Assembly: GCA_049459795.1 (NCBI GenBank)
Contig: JBMUDS010000022.1
Location: forward strand, 1-16,215
Reading direction: 5' to 3'
DNA length: 16,215 bases
Source of the DNA: SYAN01 sp049459795
GTDB taxonomy: Bacteria > Actinomycetota > Actinomycetes > Nanopelagicales > Nanopelagicaceae
Part shown: positions 1 to 6,803 of the stretch, one piece after another
How the letters are laid out: the number at the start of each line of letters is the position of its first letter
Numbering within the stretch: the stretch's first letter is position 1
Program-made: the position numbers and the translations under genes
The notes under the pieces: model-generated
Told to the model about the DNA's origin: nothing
The model's database searches: none
The model's input: the letters and a program-made list of their open reading frames with translations, nothing else

Positions 1-946
1 AGCTCGCCGAGCGCGAAGGTATTGCCGCGTATTTCCTGTTACGCGATGTTACCGGGATCGTCGAACGAGCGACGACGCTGTTTGTTGCGGAGGCAGCCGA
101 AAGATGACCATGGTCGCCACGTCGCTCTTGAGTTTCCTTGTCATCTTGAGAAGTTGTCTCTGTTGGCTCCGAGACAACAGCCGTGGTTGATTCAGAGGAG
201 TTATCAACCTCGGGTTCCGTCGGTGTAGTCACTGTTATTGAATCTGCGACTTTAGATTGCTCGAAATCGATAACGGCTTGTGGCTTTATTCCCGTACAGA
301 CAGGATAACTCCTGAACCGATCTTGTGAACAATCCACCTCTTCGCTTAGATCAGCTCCTGCTTTACTCAACTCCTGGAAACGATTCCAACAAGTAGTTGT
401 AATCGCATTATCTGCCTGTTGGCAATTAATCGAACCATCCGGCTTTGTCATCGGAAGACAAATGTTGTTATCTCTATTGACTTCTAAAGCACAATTGATC
501 GCCACGTCTCCAGAATAGGTAATCGTTGTTCCCGCTGGAGCGGCCTCGACGGTAACAGGAGCAGTCACCGTGGGCTCTGGCGGATTCTCGCCGCGGCAAG
601 TCGTCGTGATTGCATTGTCGGGATGTTCGCAATTGATCTTTCCATCTATGGTCATAGGTAAACAAAGTGGATCACCTGCTGAAGATGGAAGGCTGCAGTC
701 AATAGAGCGATCACCTGAGTAGGTGATCGTTGAACCGGCGGGCGCAGGCTCGGTGGTAACCGGTGCATCGGGCATGGGCTCTGGCGGATTCTCGCCGCGA
801 CAAGTGGTCGTGATCGCATTGTCAGGATGAGCGCAATTGATGACGCCATCAATCGTTAGTGGCACTTCCTCTGCTTGCGCCACTATTGATAAGGAGGTGA
901 CAACAAGCAGCGTGGAGAAGAGACCACTCAATACACGAGAAAGCAC
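1..946 (-). CDS. Secreted repeat protein with six C-x10-C pairs (3' end outside window)
   Basis: An uninterrupted frame runs from GTG at 946 to the left edge (315 complete codons, no stop). An in-frame TAA lies four codons upstream of the GTG, so the N-terminus is nearly fixed, although no clear ribosome binding site precedes it. Residues 1-26 form a Sec signal peptide (MLSRVLSG..., hydrophobic core, cleavage probably after VAQA). Residues 31-218 contain three copies of a 68-residue unit. Each unit has an A module (INC...DNAITTTC) and a B module (I-D/N-C...C-L-P-M in the first two). Cysteines fall at 38/49, 84/95, 106/117, 152/163, 175/186 and 206/217, every pair exactly 11 apart. A Thr/Ser/Glu-rich linker follows (about 233-275), then a basic, Ser-rich tail to the window edge. 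I recognise no family. Even cysteines after a signal peptide suggest a disulfide-stabilised extracellular or wall protein; that role is inference. Confidence 0.8.
   Translation of the reverse strand, partial: MLSRVLSGLFSTLLVVTSLSIVAQAEEVPLTIDGVINCAHPDNAITTTCRGENPPEPMPDAPVTTEPAPAGSTITYSGDRSIDCSLPSSAGDPLCLPMTIDGKINCEHPDNAITTTCRGENPPEPTVTAPVTVEAAPAGTTITYSGDVAINCALEVNRDNNICLPMTKPDGSINCQQADNAITTTCWNRFQELSKAGADLSEEVDCSQDRFRSYPVCTGIKPQAVIDFEQSKVADSITVTTPTEPEVDNSSESTTAVVSEPTETTSQDDKETQERRGDHGHLSAASATNSVVARSTIPVTSRNRKYAAIPSRSAS
293..856 (-). repeat. Tandem 204-bp coding repeats (2 full, 1 diverged)
   Basis: Within the secreted protein, codons 31-98 (856-653) and 99-166 (652-449) are two units of exactly 68 codons, and codons 167-218 (448-293) are a shorter, diverged third unit. 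The DNA is most alike around the segment encoding TTTCRGENPPEP, read on the plus strand as ggattctcgccgcg at about 581-594 and 791-804. Synonymous and conservative differences elsewhere show that the duplication is not very recent. Confidence 0.85.
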
Positions 947-980
947 AGCCAGAGGTTAGGCCCTGAGAGCAACACCCCGC

Positions 981-1008
981 ACATTGAAATCACATTGAAG
1001 GAGTTATA
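981..1008 (-). promoter_or_regulatory. Candidate -10 box and paired direct repeat upstream of the secreted protein
   Basis: Read on the minus strand, TATAAC (1008-1003) is a fair -10 hexamer about 57 bp before the GTG start. I see no convincing -35. Just downstream are two identical copies of TTCAATGT (999-992 and 988-981), whose starts are 11 bp apart, about one helical turn. This arrangement would suit a regulator bound at the start of the transcript, but no known operator is recognised. Confidence 0.3.
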
Positions 1009-1028
1009 CCTCAACTGAGTTCATGATC

Positions 1029-1064
1029 TTGCACAGACCCTTTTGTAAGGGTGAATCTGTGCAA
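1029..1064 (-). terminator. Long hairpin downstream of tRNA-Arg
   Basis: TTGCACAGA (1029-1037) and TCTGTGCAA (1056-1064) are perfect 9-bp complements. Inside them CCCTT (1038-1042) pairs with AAGGG (1047-1051) around a TTGT loop, leaving a 4-nt bulge (1052-1055). It begins about 28 nt past the 3' end of the minus-strand tRNA, which fits a terminator or processing structure for the tRNA transcript. No T-run follows on either strand, so intrinsic termination is not proven. The strand is assigned from context. Confidence 0.45.
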
Positions 1065-1092
1065 TCTTCTCTACGAATTTTGCTCAATCGTG

Positions 1093-1165
1093 CGCGCCCG
1101 GAGGGACTCGAACCCCCAACCCTCTGATCCGAAGTCAGATGCTCTATCCGTTGAGCTACGGGCGC
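1093..1165 (-). tRNA. tRNA-Arg (anticodon TCG)
   Basis: The minus strand gives a full cloverleaf. The acceptor stem is GCGCCCG (from 1165) paired with CGGGCGC (to 1094), with G as discriminator at 1093. The D arm contains GTAGCTCAACGGATAGAGC. The anticodon stem is TCTGA/TCAGA with loop CTTCGGA, giving anticodon TCG for CGA and related CGN codons. The T arm contains GGTTCGAGTCC. CCA is not encoded. CGA is a common arginine codon in the neighbouring genes. The gene stands alone, divergent from the phosphatidyltransferase gene at 1213. Confidence 0.95.
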
Positions 1166-1212
1166 CGACTCGCAGTGATTTTCGAGGGTGATTTCTCGTT
1201 CATTGCGAGTAG

Positions 1213-1995
1213 GTGGAGAAGTCTAATGCTCGAAAAAGTGCGTGGGGTCTACCCTTCCTCGCTATGGGAGTGAGTTCAAGGCGCCTGACACTCGTCGGAT
1301 TCAGCGTGCATGCATTCACGGCGCTCGGCGCTATCGCTGGCCTACTCTCACTCGCCGCGATCCTTGAAGGCAGGATCCAAGAGGGCCTCATCTGGTTGAT
1401 CGTCTGCCAAGTCCTAGATGGTTTCGATGGTCCGATCGCACGAAAGTGGGATGTGAAGACTCATGCGCCGCAGATCAATGGACACACCCTTGATCTCGTC
1501 GTCGATTACGTGACGTGCGTCGTTGTCCCAGTAGTTTTAATGATCCAGCTCAAGATGTTGCTCCCGGGATGGGAGATCACCATCGCAGGCCTCATCCTCT
1601 TCACAAGTGCACTCTGGTTCGCTCGAAGTGACCAGGAAACCGACGATCACTGGTTCAACGGATTTCCCGCTTCATGGAACCTTGTGATTCCCTCTTTCTT
1701 GATCCTTGATGTCAGTCACCGATGGATCCTCATCATCTCGGTCATTATCTGTGTAGTACAGCTCACCACGATCAAGTTCCCGCACTTAGTGAAAGTGCGA
1801 ACCCTTCGGCCGCTGACACTTTCCATCACCACGATCTACTTCACCGCGATGACGGTGCTCTCGCTTGAGTTTCCTAATGGACCAGCAGAATTGAAACCAG
1901 TATTGATCGTCGCACCCGCATACGTCGTAGGACTGGCTATCTGGCGAACCTTCATCGCAAATCGTGAGGAAGATTCCGAAGAAGAACTAGTTTGA
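1213..1995 (+). CDS. pcs: CDP-alcohol phosphatidyltransferase, phosphatidylcholine synthase-like
   Basis: Multipass membrane protein of 260 residues. The CDP-alcohol phosphotransferase motif is present: D69-x2-D72-G73-x2-A76-R77, then G90-x3-D94-x3-D98. The AR-to-G spacing is 12 rather than the usual 8-9, and the wording around it (FSVHAFTALGA at 30-40, DGFDGPIAR, LDLVVDYVT, ETDDHWFNGFPASWNLV, then IKFPHLVKVRTLRPLTL) fits bacterial phosphatidylcholine synthase (Pcs) rather than PgsA or PssA. Pcs condenses CDP-diacylglycerol with choline at the membrane. About seven hydrophobic segments are visible. The GTG at 1213 follows an in-frame TAG directly; ATG at 1264 would also leave the conserved region intact, and neither has a clear ribosome binding site. 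The 3' end overlaps the convergent protease gene by 9 bp. The family call is from remembered motifs; choline specificity is inferred. Confidence 0.75.
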   Translation: MEKSNARKSAWGLPFLAMGVSSRRLTLVGFSVHAFTALGAIAGLLSLAAILEGRIQEGLIWLIVCQVLDGFDGPIARKWDVKTHAPQINGHTLDLVVDYVTCVVVPVVLMIQLKMLLPGWEITIAGLILFTSALWFARSDQETDDHWFNGFPASWNLVIPSFLILDVSHRWILIISVIICVVQLTTIKFPHLVKVRTLRPLTLSITTIYFTAMTVLSLEFPNGPAELKPVLIVAPAYVVGLAIWRTFIANREEDSEEELV

Positions 1996-3111
1996 TGGTG
2001 CCGATCCAAGGATGACTCGATAGACGGATGTCGTCCCATTCGCTAGTTGGACCGTCACATTGACCGTGTCACCTGGTGCATACGAACGTATCCGGATAAT
2101 CGCATCAAGAAGATCGTTGATCTTGAAGTTGTCGACCCGAGTGATCACAGAACCTGCCGGAATCCCCGCTTTTTGAGCCGCAGAATCGGTATCGGTGAAG
2201 CGGAGGATCTTCGCCCCAGTACCGGTAAATGTGGTGTCGAAGAAGATTCCAAGAAGTGGTCGCGTTGATTTACCTGTCTCGATCAATTCGTTGATGATGC
2301 GTCGCGCTTGAGAGATCGGGATCGAGAAGCCAAGGCCGATAGAACCTGATGCCGTCGATGTACCAAGTGTTGCGATCGCTGAGTTCACACCGACCATCAA
2401 TCCTTGCGCATCGACGAGTGGACCGCCTGAGTTACCTGGATTGATCGCAGCATCAGTTTGAATGGCGTTGATATAAGACTCAGAACCGAGTGATCCAGTC
2501 GTCACAGGTCGATTGACCGCAGAGACGATTCCGCTTGTGACAGTCCCTGAAAGTCCTAGCGGGGATCCGAATGCAATGACTGGTTCACCTATGACGAGCG
2601 TGTTGGAGTTTCCAAACTCGAGGACTGGAAGGTTTCCTTTTTCGATACGTAAGACTGCAAGGTCATATGCACTATCTCGTCCGACGATTGTCGCGGGATA
2701 TCGCTCTCCATCATTGGTCTCCACGGTGATCGTCCCGCTGGAAGCAGCAGTCTCAATGACGTGACTGTTCGTGACCACAAGACTTTGGCTCGCATTGCTT
2801 CGAATGATCGCACCAGAACCAGTTCCACTTCCGGCCGTCGCTCTCACACTTATCGAAACGACCTTAGGTGATACCTCCGCTGCGATAGTCGCCACGGACG
2901 TTGTGGAAGAGGCAATTGCGCCACCGATCGGCATCAAAGTGCGATTCCTTGAACACTTTCCATCTTCGGTGAAGTAAATCGCTTTGGTGCTATTCGCAAC
3001 GCAGACTCGGGTGATCGGTGTATTCAAACTTGTCGCGACCGCGATCCCACCGGTCATCACCGAACCCGCGAGGAATGCCGCGGTGATCTTGCCTGCAGTT
3101 GAGAGTGCCAT
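1987..3111 (-). CDS. HtrA/DegP-family serine protease with PDZ domain
   Basis: Envelope quality-control protease of the S1C trypsin-like family, 374 residues. Residues 7-29 form an N-terminal hydrophobic segment, a signal anchor or signal peptide. A short region with Cys37 and Cys53 follows, then the protease domain with an intact triad: His117 in TNSHV, Asp150 in SAYDLAVL and Ser228 in NPGNSGGPL. A single PDZ domain occupies about 285-370 (PLLGIFF ... AGIPAGSVITRVD). The length is normal for actinobacterial DegP/PepD-like proteins. The ATG at 3111 has a good ribosome binding site (AAAGGTGA, 5 nt spacing). The gene is convergent with the phosphatidyltransferase gene and divergent from the riboflavin operon, with no obvious partner such as a two-component system beside it. 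Function is clear at family level; the exact paralogue and substrates are not. Confidence 0.93.
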   Translation of the reverse strand: MALSTAGKITAAFLAGSVMTGGIAVATSLNTPITRVCVANSTKAIYFTEDGKCSRNRTLMPIGGAIASSTTSVATIAAEVSPKVVSISVRATAGSGTGSGAIIRSNASQSLVVTNSHVIETAASSGTITVETNDGERYPATIVGRDSAYDLAVLRIEKGNLPVLEFGNSNTLVIGEPVIAFGSPLGLSGTVTSGIVSAVNRPVTTGSLGSESYINAIQTDAAINPGNSGGPLVDAQGLMVGVNSAIATLGTSTASGSIGLGFSIPISQARRIINELIETGKSTRPLLGIFFDTTFTGTGAKILRFTDTDSAAQKAGIPAGSVITRVDNFKINDLLDAIIRIRSYAPGDTVNVTVQLANGTTSVYRVILGSAPSN

Positions 3112-3210
3112 GTCGTCACCTTTGCCGATTCGCCTGAGAGTAAGGTCAGGGAAAGTTTGGGAGAGTCAGAGTGTTACATGCGTGCCCGCTCGGCGCATTT
3201 CACAGGAATT

Positions 3211-3239
3211 TTGGGTCAAATCGGACCGATTGATACCCT
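3211..3239 (+). promoter_or_regulatory. Extended -10 promoter of the riboflavin operon
   Basis: TTGGGT (3211-3216) and TACCCT (3234-3239) are separated by 17 bp, and TG at 3231-3232 makes an extended -10 (TGATACCCT). The predicted start of transcription, around 3246, falls just before the FMN aptamer. The rest of 3112-3210 shows no gene; it presumably includes the divergent htrA promoter, but I could not pick one with confidence. Confidence 0.6.
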
Positions 3240-3248
3240 CGCCTCGTT

Positions 3249-3370
3249 GATTCCGGGGTCGGTGTAATTCCGAACCGGCAGTGAAAGTCTGCGACCCGTT
3301 GGCAGCCAGCTAACGGTGGACTTGGTGAAACTCCAAGACCGACGGTTAAAGTCCGGATGGTAGGAACAAC
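3249..3370 (+). ncRNA. FMN riboswitch (RFN element)
   Basis: The conserved blocks of the RFN aptamer appear in order: TTCCGGGGTCGGTGTAATTC near the start, ACCGGCAGTGAAAGTCTGCGACCCG in the middle (3284-3299 and flanks), the G-T-G-A-A-A-C-T-C-C hairpin at 3325-3334, then GACCGACGGTTAAAGTCCGGATGG closing to about 3360. In this class FMN binding reduces expression of downstream riboflavin genes. Its position between a promoter and ribD, the first gene of a complete riboflavin operon, supports feedback control by the pathway product. Confidence 0.95.
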
Positions 3371-3376
3371 ATGGCG

Positions 3377-3417
3377 CACGCCTCTTGATCACGTCATTTT
3401 GACGTGCTTTAGGTGTG
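3377..3417 (+). promoter_or_regulatory. Two-tier hairpin in the riboswitch expression platform
   Basis: CACGTCA (3390-3396) and TGACGTG (3400-3406) form a 7-bp stem with a TTT loop, and the flanking CACGCCT (3377-3383) pairs with AGGTGTG (3411-3417), including one G-T pair. The sequence after it is GGCCTATTC with no T-run, so a canonical intrinsic terminator is unlikely. It may be a Rho-linked or pausing element, or part of a translational switch acting on the GGAGGGG site about 80 nt downstream. Confidence 0.5.
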
Positions 3418-3502
3418 GGCCTATTCGCGCATCGTCTTAGCGCAACCCCGAAATCGCCTGCTGTCGTCGAAGTGACAGCTGAATCGATTGCGAGGAGGGG
3501 AA

Positions 3503-4534
3503 ATGAACGAAGAAGCGCTGATGCATCGCGCTGTCGAACTCTCCCTTCTTGGTCGTGGTGCGACCTACCCCAATCCCATCGTTGGCGCAGTGGTTGCTAC
3601 GAGTGAAGGCGAGATCATCGCTCAAGGTTTCCATCAAGGTAAAGAACATGCCGAGATACTTGCACTCGATGAGTTACAAAGTATTGGGAATCGATTCCAG
3701 GGACTGGCTCTCTTGCTCACACTTGAGCCATGTAATCACCATGGCAAGACACCGCCCTGCAGTGATGCGATCTTGACTCGCGGTAGAGAACTTGGGATCA
3801 CACGAGTCGTCTATGCCGTGAGTGATCCAAACCCCATCGCACAAGGTGGCGCAGAGAAGATCCGTGACGGCGGAATGCAGATCGAAAAGATGGAATATGC
3901 CGAAGCGCGTTTTTCCAATCGCGACTGGTTGACGAAGATCAGACTTGGTCGGCCTCGCATCGCATGGAAGGTAGCGACATCACTTGATGGTGCAGTTGCT
4001 GCAAGAGACGGCTCCTCGAAATGGATAACTAGTGACCTCTCACGCAGCGATGTGAAACTTGAGCGTTCAAAGTCGGATGCAATCCTTACCGGTACTGGAA
4101 CAGTCATCGCCGATGATCCATCGATGCTAGGGGCAGAACGACATCCGGTGAGAGTCGTGATAGGTGAGCGAGAGATTTCCGATGACAGGAAAGTGTTCTC
4201 ACAAGACGCGGAAACCATTCGGATCAAGAGTCGAAACTTCGATCAGATGCTTGAGGTATTCACAACAAAAGGCTTCACCCGAGTCTTCGTCGAATCTGGC
4301 CCGACTCTTGGTACTGCGCTCTTTATGGCCGGCCTTGTGGACGAAATTCTCCTCTATCAAGCGCCATCCATCATCGGCAGTAACGAGCGCTTCACCAAGG
4401 GGTTGGATCTGGATCGAATCGACCAACAAATCAGGTTCTTAAGCGAGGAAACCCAAGAGATCGGTGGCGATATCAAGCGCCTTCTTTTCGTTGATAACGC
4501 TATGAATAGGGAGTTCTCATGTTCACCGGCTTAG
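3503..4534 (+). CDS. ribD: Bifunctional pyrimidine deaminase/reductase RibD
   Basis: Second and third steps of riboflavin synthesis: deamination of the GTP-derived diaminopyrimidine, then NADPH-dependent reduction of its ribosyl side chain. The N-terminal zinc deaminase domain (about 1-145) has His49-Ala-Glu51 and P-C77-N-H-H-G-K-T-P-P-C86, which supply the zinc ligands and catalytic glutamate. The C-terminal reductase domain (about 153-335) begins RIAWKVATSLDG, with SKWITSD and FVESGPTLGTALF downstream. The length of 343 residues is normal. I take ATG at 3503 because GGAGGGG (3494-3500) sits just before it; an in-frame TTG at 3488 would place that site inside the gene. It is the first gene after the FMN riboswitch and overlaps ribE by 16 bp, indicating translational coupling. 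Confidence 0.95.
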   Translation: MNEEALMHRAVELSLLGRGATYPNPIVGAVVATSEGEIIAQGFHQGKEHAEILALDELQSIGNRFQGLALLLTLEPCNHHGKTPPCSDAILTRGRELGITRVVYAVSDPNPIAQGGAEKIRDGGMQIEKMEYAEARFSNRDWLTKIRLGRPRIAWKVATSLDGAVAARDGSSKWITSDLSRSDVKLERSKSDAILTGTGTVIADDPSMLGAERHPVRVVIGEREISDDRKVFSQDAETIRIKSRNFDQMLEVFTTKGFTRVFVESGPTLGTALFMAGLVDEILLYQAPSIIGSNERFTKGLDLDRIDQQIRFLSEETQEIGGDIKRLLFVDNAMNREFSCSPA

Positions 4535-5121
4535 TCCAAGATCTTGGCACCATCGAAGGTATAGATCGAAAAGCAGAGAGCGCTGTCATTCGAGTCAAGA
4601 CTTCTCTCGCTCCGAAGATCGCACTCGGTGATTCGATCTCAGTCGATGGTGTATGCCTCACTGCAACTTCAGTCGATGCCGGATCATTCACTGCTGATGT
4701 GATGATCCAGACTCTGAAAGTGACTTCTCTCAAAATCATCGATGATGGGTCGCGAGTGAACCTGGAATTGGCGAGAGCAGTCGATGAACGTTTAGGCGGA
4801 CATATCGTCCAAGGTCATGTCGATGGTGTCGGAGAAGTGATCTCACTTCAAGAGAGTGAGAGATGGTGGCGTCTTGATGTGAAGATTCCAGCCACACTCC
4901 TTCGATATATCGTGAACCAAGGTTCGATCACGATCAACGGAGTCTCGCTCACTGTTGGCGAAGTCGATGATGAGAAATCAGTAGTCACCGTCTGGCTGAT
5001 CCCAGAGACGCTTCAAAGAACGAACTTAGGTCTCTTGAAGGCGAATGCACCAGTCAATATCGAAGTAGATGTCCTTGCAAAATATGTCGAGCGAATCGTC
5101 AAGTTCGGAGATAAGAAGTGA
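4519..5121 (+). CDS. ribE: Riboflavin synthase alpha subunit
   Basis: Last step of the pathway: two 6,7-dimethyl-8-ribityllumazine molecules dismutate to riboflavin plus the pyrimidine diamine. The 200-residue protein shows the two lumazine-binding halves typical of the family. The first begins MFTGLVQDLGTIE and contains DSISVDGVCLTAT (38-50). The second has GGHIVQGHVDG (93-103) and GSITINGVSLTVGEV (135-149). The ATG at 4519 lies inside the end of ribD, and the gene's TGA overlaps the GTG of ribBA as GTGA, so the three genes are probably translated as a coupled series. Confidence 0.96.
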   Translation: MFTGLVQDLGTIEGIDRKAESAVIRVKTSLAPKIALGDSISVDGVCLTATSVDAGSFTADVMIQTLKVTSLKIIDDGSRVNLELARAVDERLGGHIVQGHVDGVGEVISLQESERWWRLDVKIPATLLRYIVNQGSITINGVSLTVGEVDDEKSVVTVWLIPETLQRTNLGLLKANAPVNIEVDVLAKYVERIVKFGDKK

Positions 5122-6326
5122 GCCAAACCCTCGAATCAATCCTCGAACATCTTCGCTCTGGAAAGTTCGTCATCGTCACAGATGATGCATCGCGTGAGAA
5201 TGAAGGAGATCTGATCGCGCTTGGCGTAGGAGCGACGGAAGAGAACCTCGCCTTCATGATTCGTTACAGCTCGGGAGTCATCTGCGCTGCGATCACCTCA
5301 GAATCAGCGCGACGATTGAACCTCCCGCCGATGACCCGGATCAATCAGGACAGTAAAGGGACCGCCTTTACTGTCTCCATCGATGTGAAAGATGGGCTGA
5401 CCACAGGTATCAGCGCAAAAGAGCGTGCGAACACCCTCCGCCACCTCGCTGATCCGAAGGCAAAAGCCCACGATTTCGTCCGACCAGGGCACATCTTCCC
5501 GCTCACCGTTCGCCCCGGAGGGCTAAGAGAGCGACGTGGTCACACAGAAGCGGCTGTAGAACTGGCAGTTCTTGCTGGTCATCCACCGATGGCATTCATC
5601 GCTGAATTGGTCAATGACGATGGCACCATGATGCGCGATCAATCGCTGCGAGATTTCGCTGCTCATCATCAGATCCCGATCGTCACGATCGAAGAGATCG
5701 CCAAGGCTTCGATCTTCAATGAGCGGATCACTTTCCCAGATCTCACCTGGGCGAAACTCCCAACACATTACGGGAATTGGCAGATCGCATCATTTCCAGG
5801 CTATGACGGTACCGATCATCTGATCTTGAAGTATGGCGAACCAGGACACTTCGCAACGGTGCGAATCCACTCTGAATGTGCAACAGGTGATGCGCTTGGT
5901 TCGCTTCGCTGTGATTGTGGACCGCAACTTGCCTATGCGATGGAGCGAATCTCAGAGCTCGGCAGTGGATACATCGTCTACTTGCGTGGCCATGAAGGTC
6001 GTGGGATTGGAATCGCTGAGAAGATCAAGGCGTATGCGCTGCAGGATGCAGGCATGGATACTGTTGATGCGAATCTTGCCCTTGGTCATCCCGCGGACTT
6101 ACGCGACTTCAAAGATGCCGGTGCGATCCTGACCCACCTTCAGGTCAATCAGGTAAGACTCTTGACCAATAACCCACGAAAAGCAGATGCGCTTGATCTC
6201 GCAGGAATCCGGGTCGAGATCGAGACTACAGATGTCGGAAGTAATCCCTTCAACGAAAGCTACATCGCGACGAAGCGAGAGAAATTCGATCATCTCGCTC
6301 CATCACGCGATGCAGATAAGAATTGA
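5118..6326 (+). CDS. ribBA: Bifunctional DHBP synthase / GTP cyclohydrolase II RibBA
   Basis: Supplies both precursors of riboflavin. The N-terminal half makes 3,4-dihydroxy-2-butanone-4-phosphate from ribulose-5-phosphate, and the C-terminal half opens GTP. The DHBP synthase domain (about 1-200) has DDASRENEGD (22-31), RRGHTEA (139-145) and AELVNDDG (162-169), with its acidic metal and catalytic residues intact. The cyclohydrolase II domain (about 205-400) has the zinc cysteines Cys254, Cys265 and Cys267 in HSECATGDALGSLRCDCG and the RGHEGRGIG loop (290-298), then GMDTVDANLALGHPADLRDF. At 402 residues it is full length, and both halves look active. The GTG start overlaps the ribE stop by 4 bp; 18 bp separate it from ribH. 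Confidence 0.96.
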   Translation: MSQTLESILEHLRSGKFVIVTDDASRENEGDLIALGVGATEENLAFMIRYSSGVICAAITSESARRLNLPPMTRINQDSKGTAFTVSIDVKDGLTTGISAKERANTLRHLADPKAKAHDFVRPGHIFPLTVRPGGLRERRGHTEAAVELAVLAGHPPMAFIAELVNDDGTMMRDQSLRDFAAHHQIPIVTIEEIAKASIFNERITFPDLTWAKLPTHYGNWQIASFPGYDGTDHLILKYGEPGHFATVRIHSECATGDALGSLRCDCGPQLAYAMERISELGSGYIVYLRGHEGRGIGIAEKIKAYALQDAGMDTVDANLALGHPADLRDFKDAGAILTHLQVNQVRLLTNNPRKADALDLAGIRVEIETTDVGSNPFNESYIATKREKFDHLAPSRDADKN

Positions 6327-6344
6327 GCGAGAGGAAACAAAGTC

Positions 6345-6800
6345 ATGATCGGTGCATCGCCAAAGATCGAGATCGGAGGCCTCTCCGGAAAGCGGATCGG
6401 AATCGTCTCTTCACAGTGGCATCCAGAGATCTGTGACGCTCTCGTGGCTGGGGCAACCCGAGCCATAAAGGAGGCAGGGATTGAATCAGTCACCCTTCGT
6501 AAAGTGGCTGGATCCTTCGAGATTCCGCTCGCCTCTCAATACCTCCTTGATGATGGTTGCGATGCCGTCGTCACAGTCGGATTGGTCTTGCGCGGTGAGA
6601 CCCCTCACTTCGATTATGTCTGTCAGGGAGTCACTCAAGGAGTGATGGATGTGATGCTCTCTCGAGGGAAGCCGATCGGATTCGGGGTCTTGATGTGTGA
6701 TGACTTGGATCAAGCAAGGGCACGAAGCGGAATCCCTGGGAGTAAGGAAGATAAGGGTTACGACGCAGCAATTGCTGCGCTTGATCTATTACGTTCCTAG
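6345..6800 (+). CDS. ribH: 6,7-dimethyl-8-ribityllumazine synthase
   Basis: Condenses the DHBP phosphate and the ribitylamino-pyrimidinedione made by RibBA and RibD to give lumazine, the substrate of RibE. The 151-residue protein has the expected short Rossmann-like sequence: RIGIVSSQWHPEI (20-32), GSFEIP (56-61), the signature LRGETPHFDYVCQGVTQG and GFGVLMCDDLDQA. The signature histidine of TPHFDY is present. The ribosome binding site AGAGGAAA lies about 9 nt before ATG 6345. It is the final gene of the riboswitch-controlled operon, so all four enzymes needed from GTP and ribulose-5-phosphate are here except the pyrimidine phosphatase. Its stop lies 7 bp from that of the convergent glpX. Confidence 0.96.
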   Translation: MIGASPKIEIGGLSGKRIGIVSSQWHPEICDALVAGATRAIKEAGIESVTLRKVAGSFEIPLASQYLLDDGCDAVVTVGLVLRGETPHFDYVCQGVTQGVMDVMLSRGKPIGFGVLMCDDLDQARARSGIPGSKEDKGYDAAIAALDLLRS

Positions 6801-6803
6801 TTC

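Noticed and set aside
474..852. Two minus-strand frames of 63 and 66 codons
   Set aside because: They overlap the secreted repeat gene in other frames on the same strand. The frame from GTG 946 is open to the window edge and has a signal peptide and repeats, so these are shadows.
293..856. CRISPR-like array from the regular repeat
   Set aside because: The unit is 204 bp, in frame and coding, with no 20-40-bp identical repeats or spacers and no cas genes.
1168..1210. Inverted repeat ACTCGCA...TGCGAGT between tRNA-Arg and the phosphatidyltransferase gene
   Set aside because: Seven-bp arms with a 29-bp spacer and no supporting promoter geometry; too easily found by chance.
3377..3417. Intrinsic terminator in the FMN riboswitch
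   Set aside because: The hairpin is good but is followed by GGCCTATTC, not a T-run, so I recorded it as a regulatory hairpin only.
3811..4227. 138-codon minus-strand open frame
   Set aside because: Antisense to the linker and reductase domain of ribD; a shadow of its codon pattern with no features of its own.
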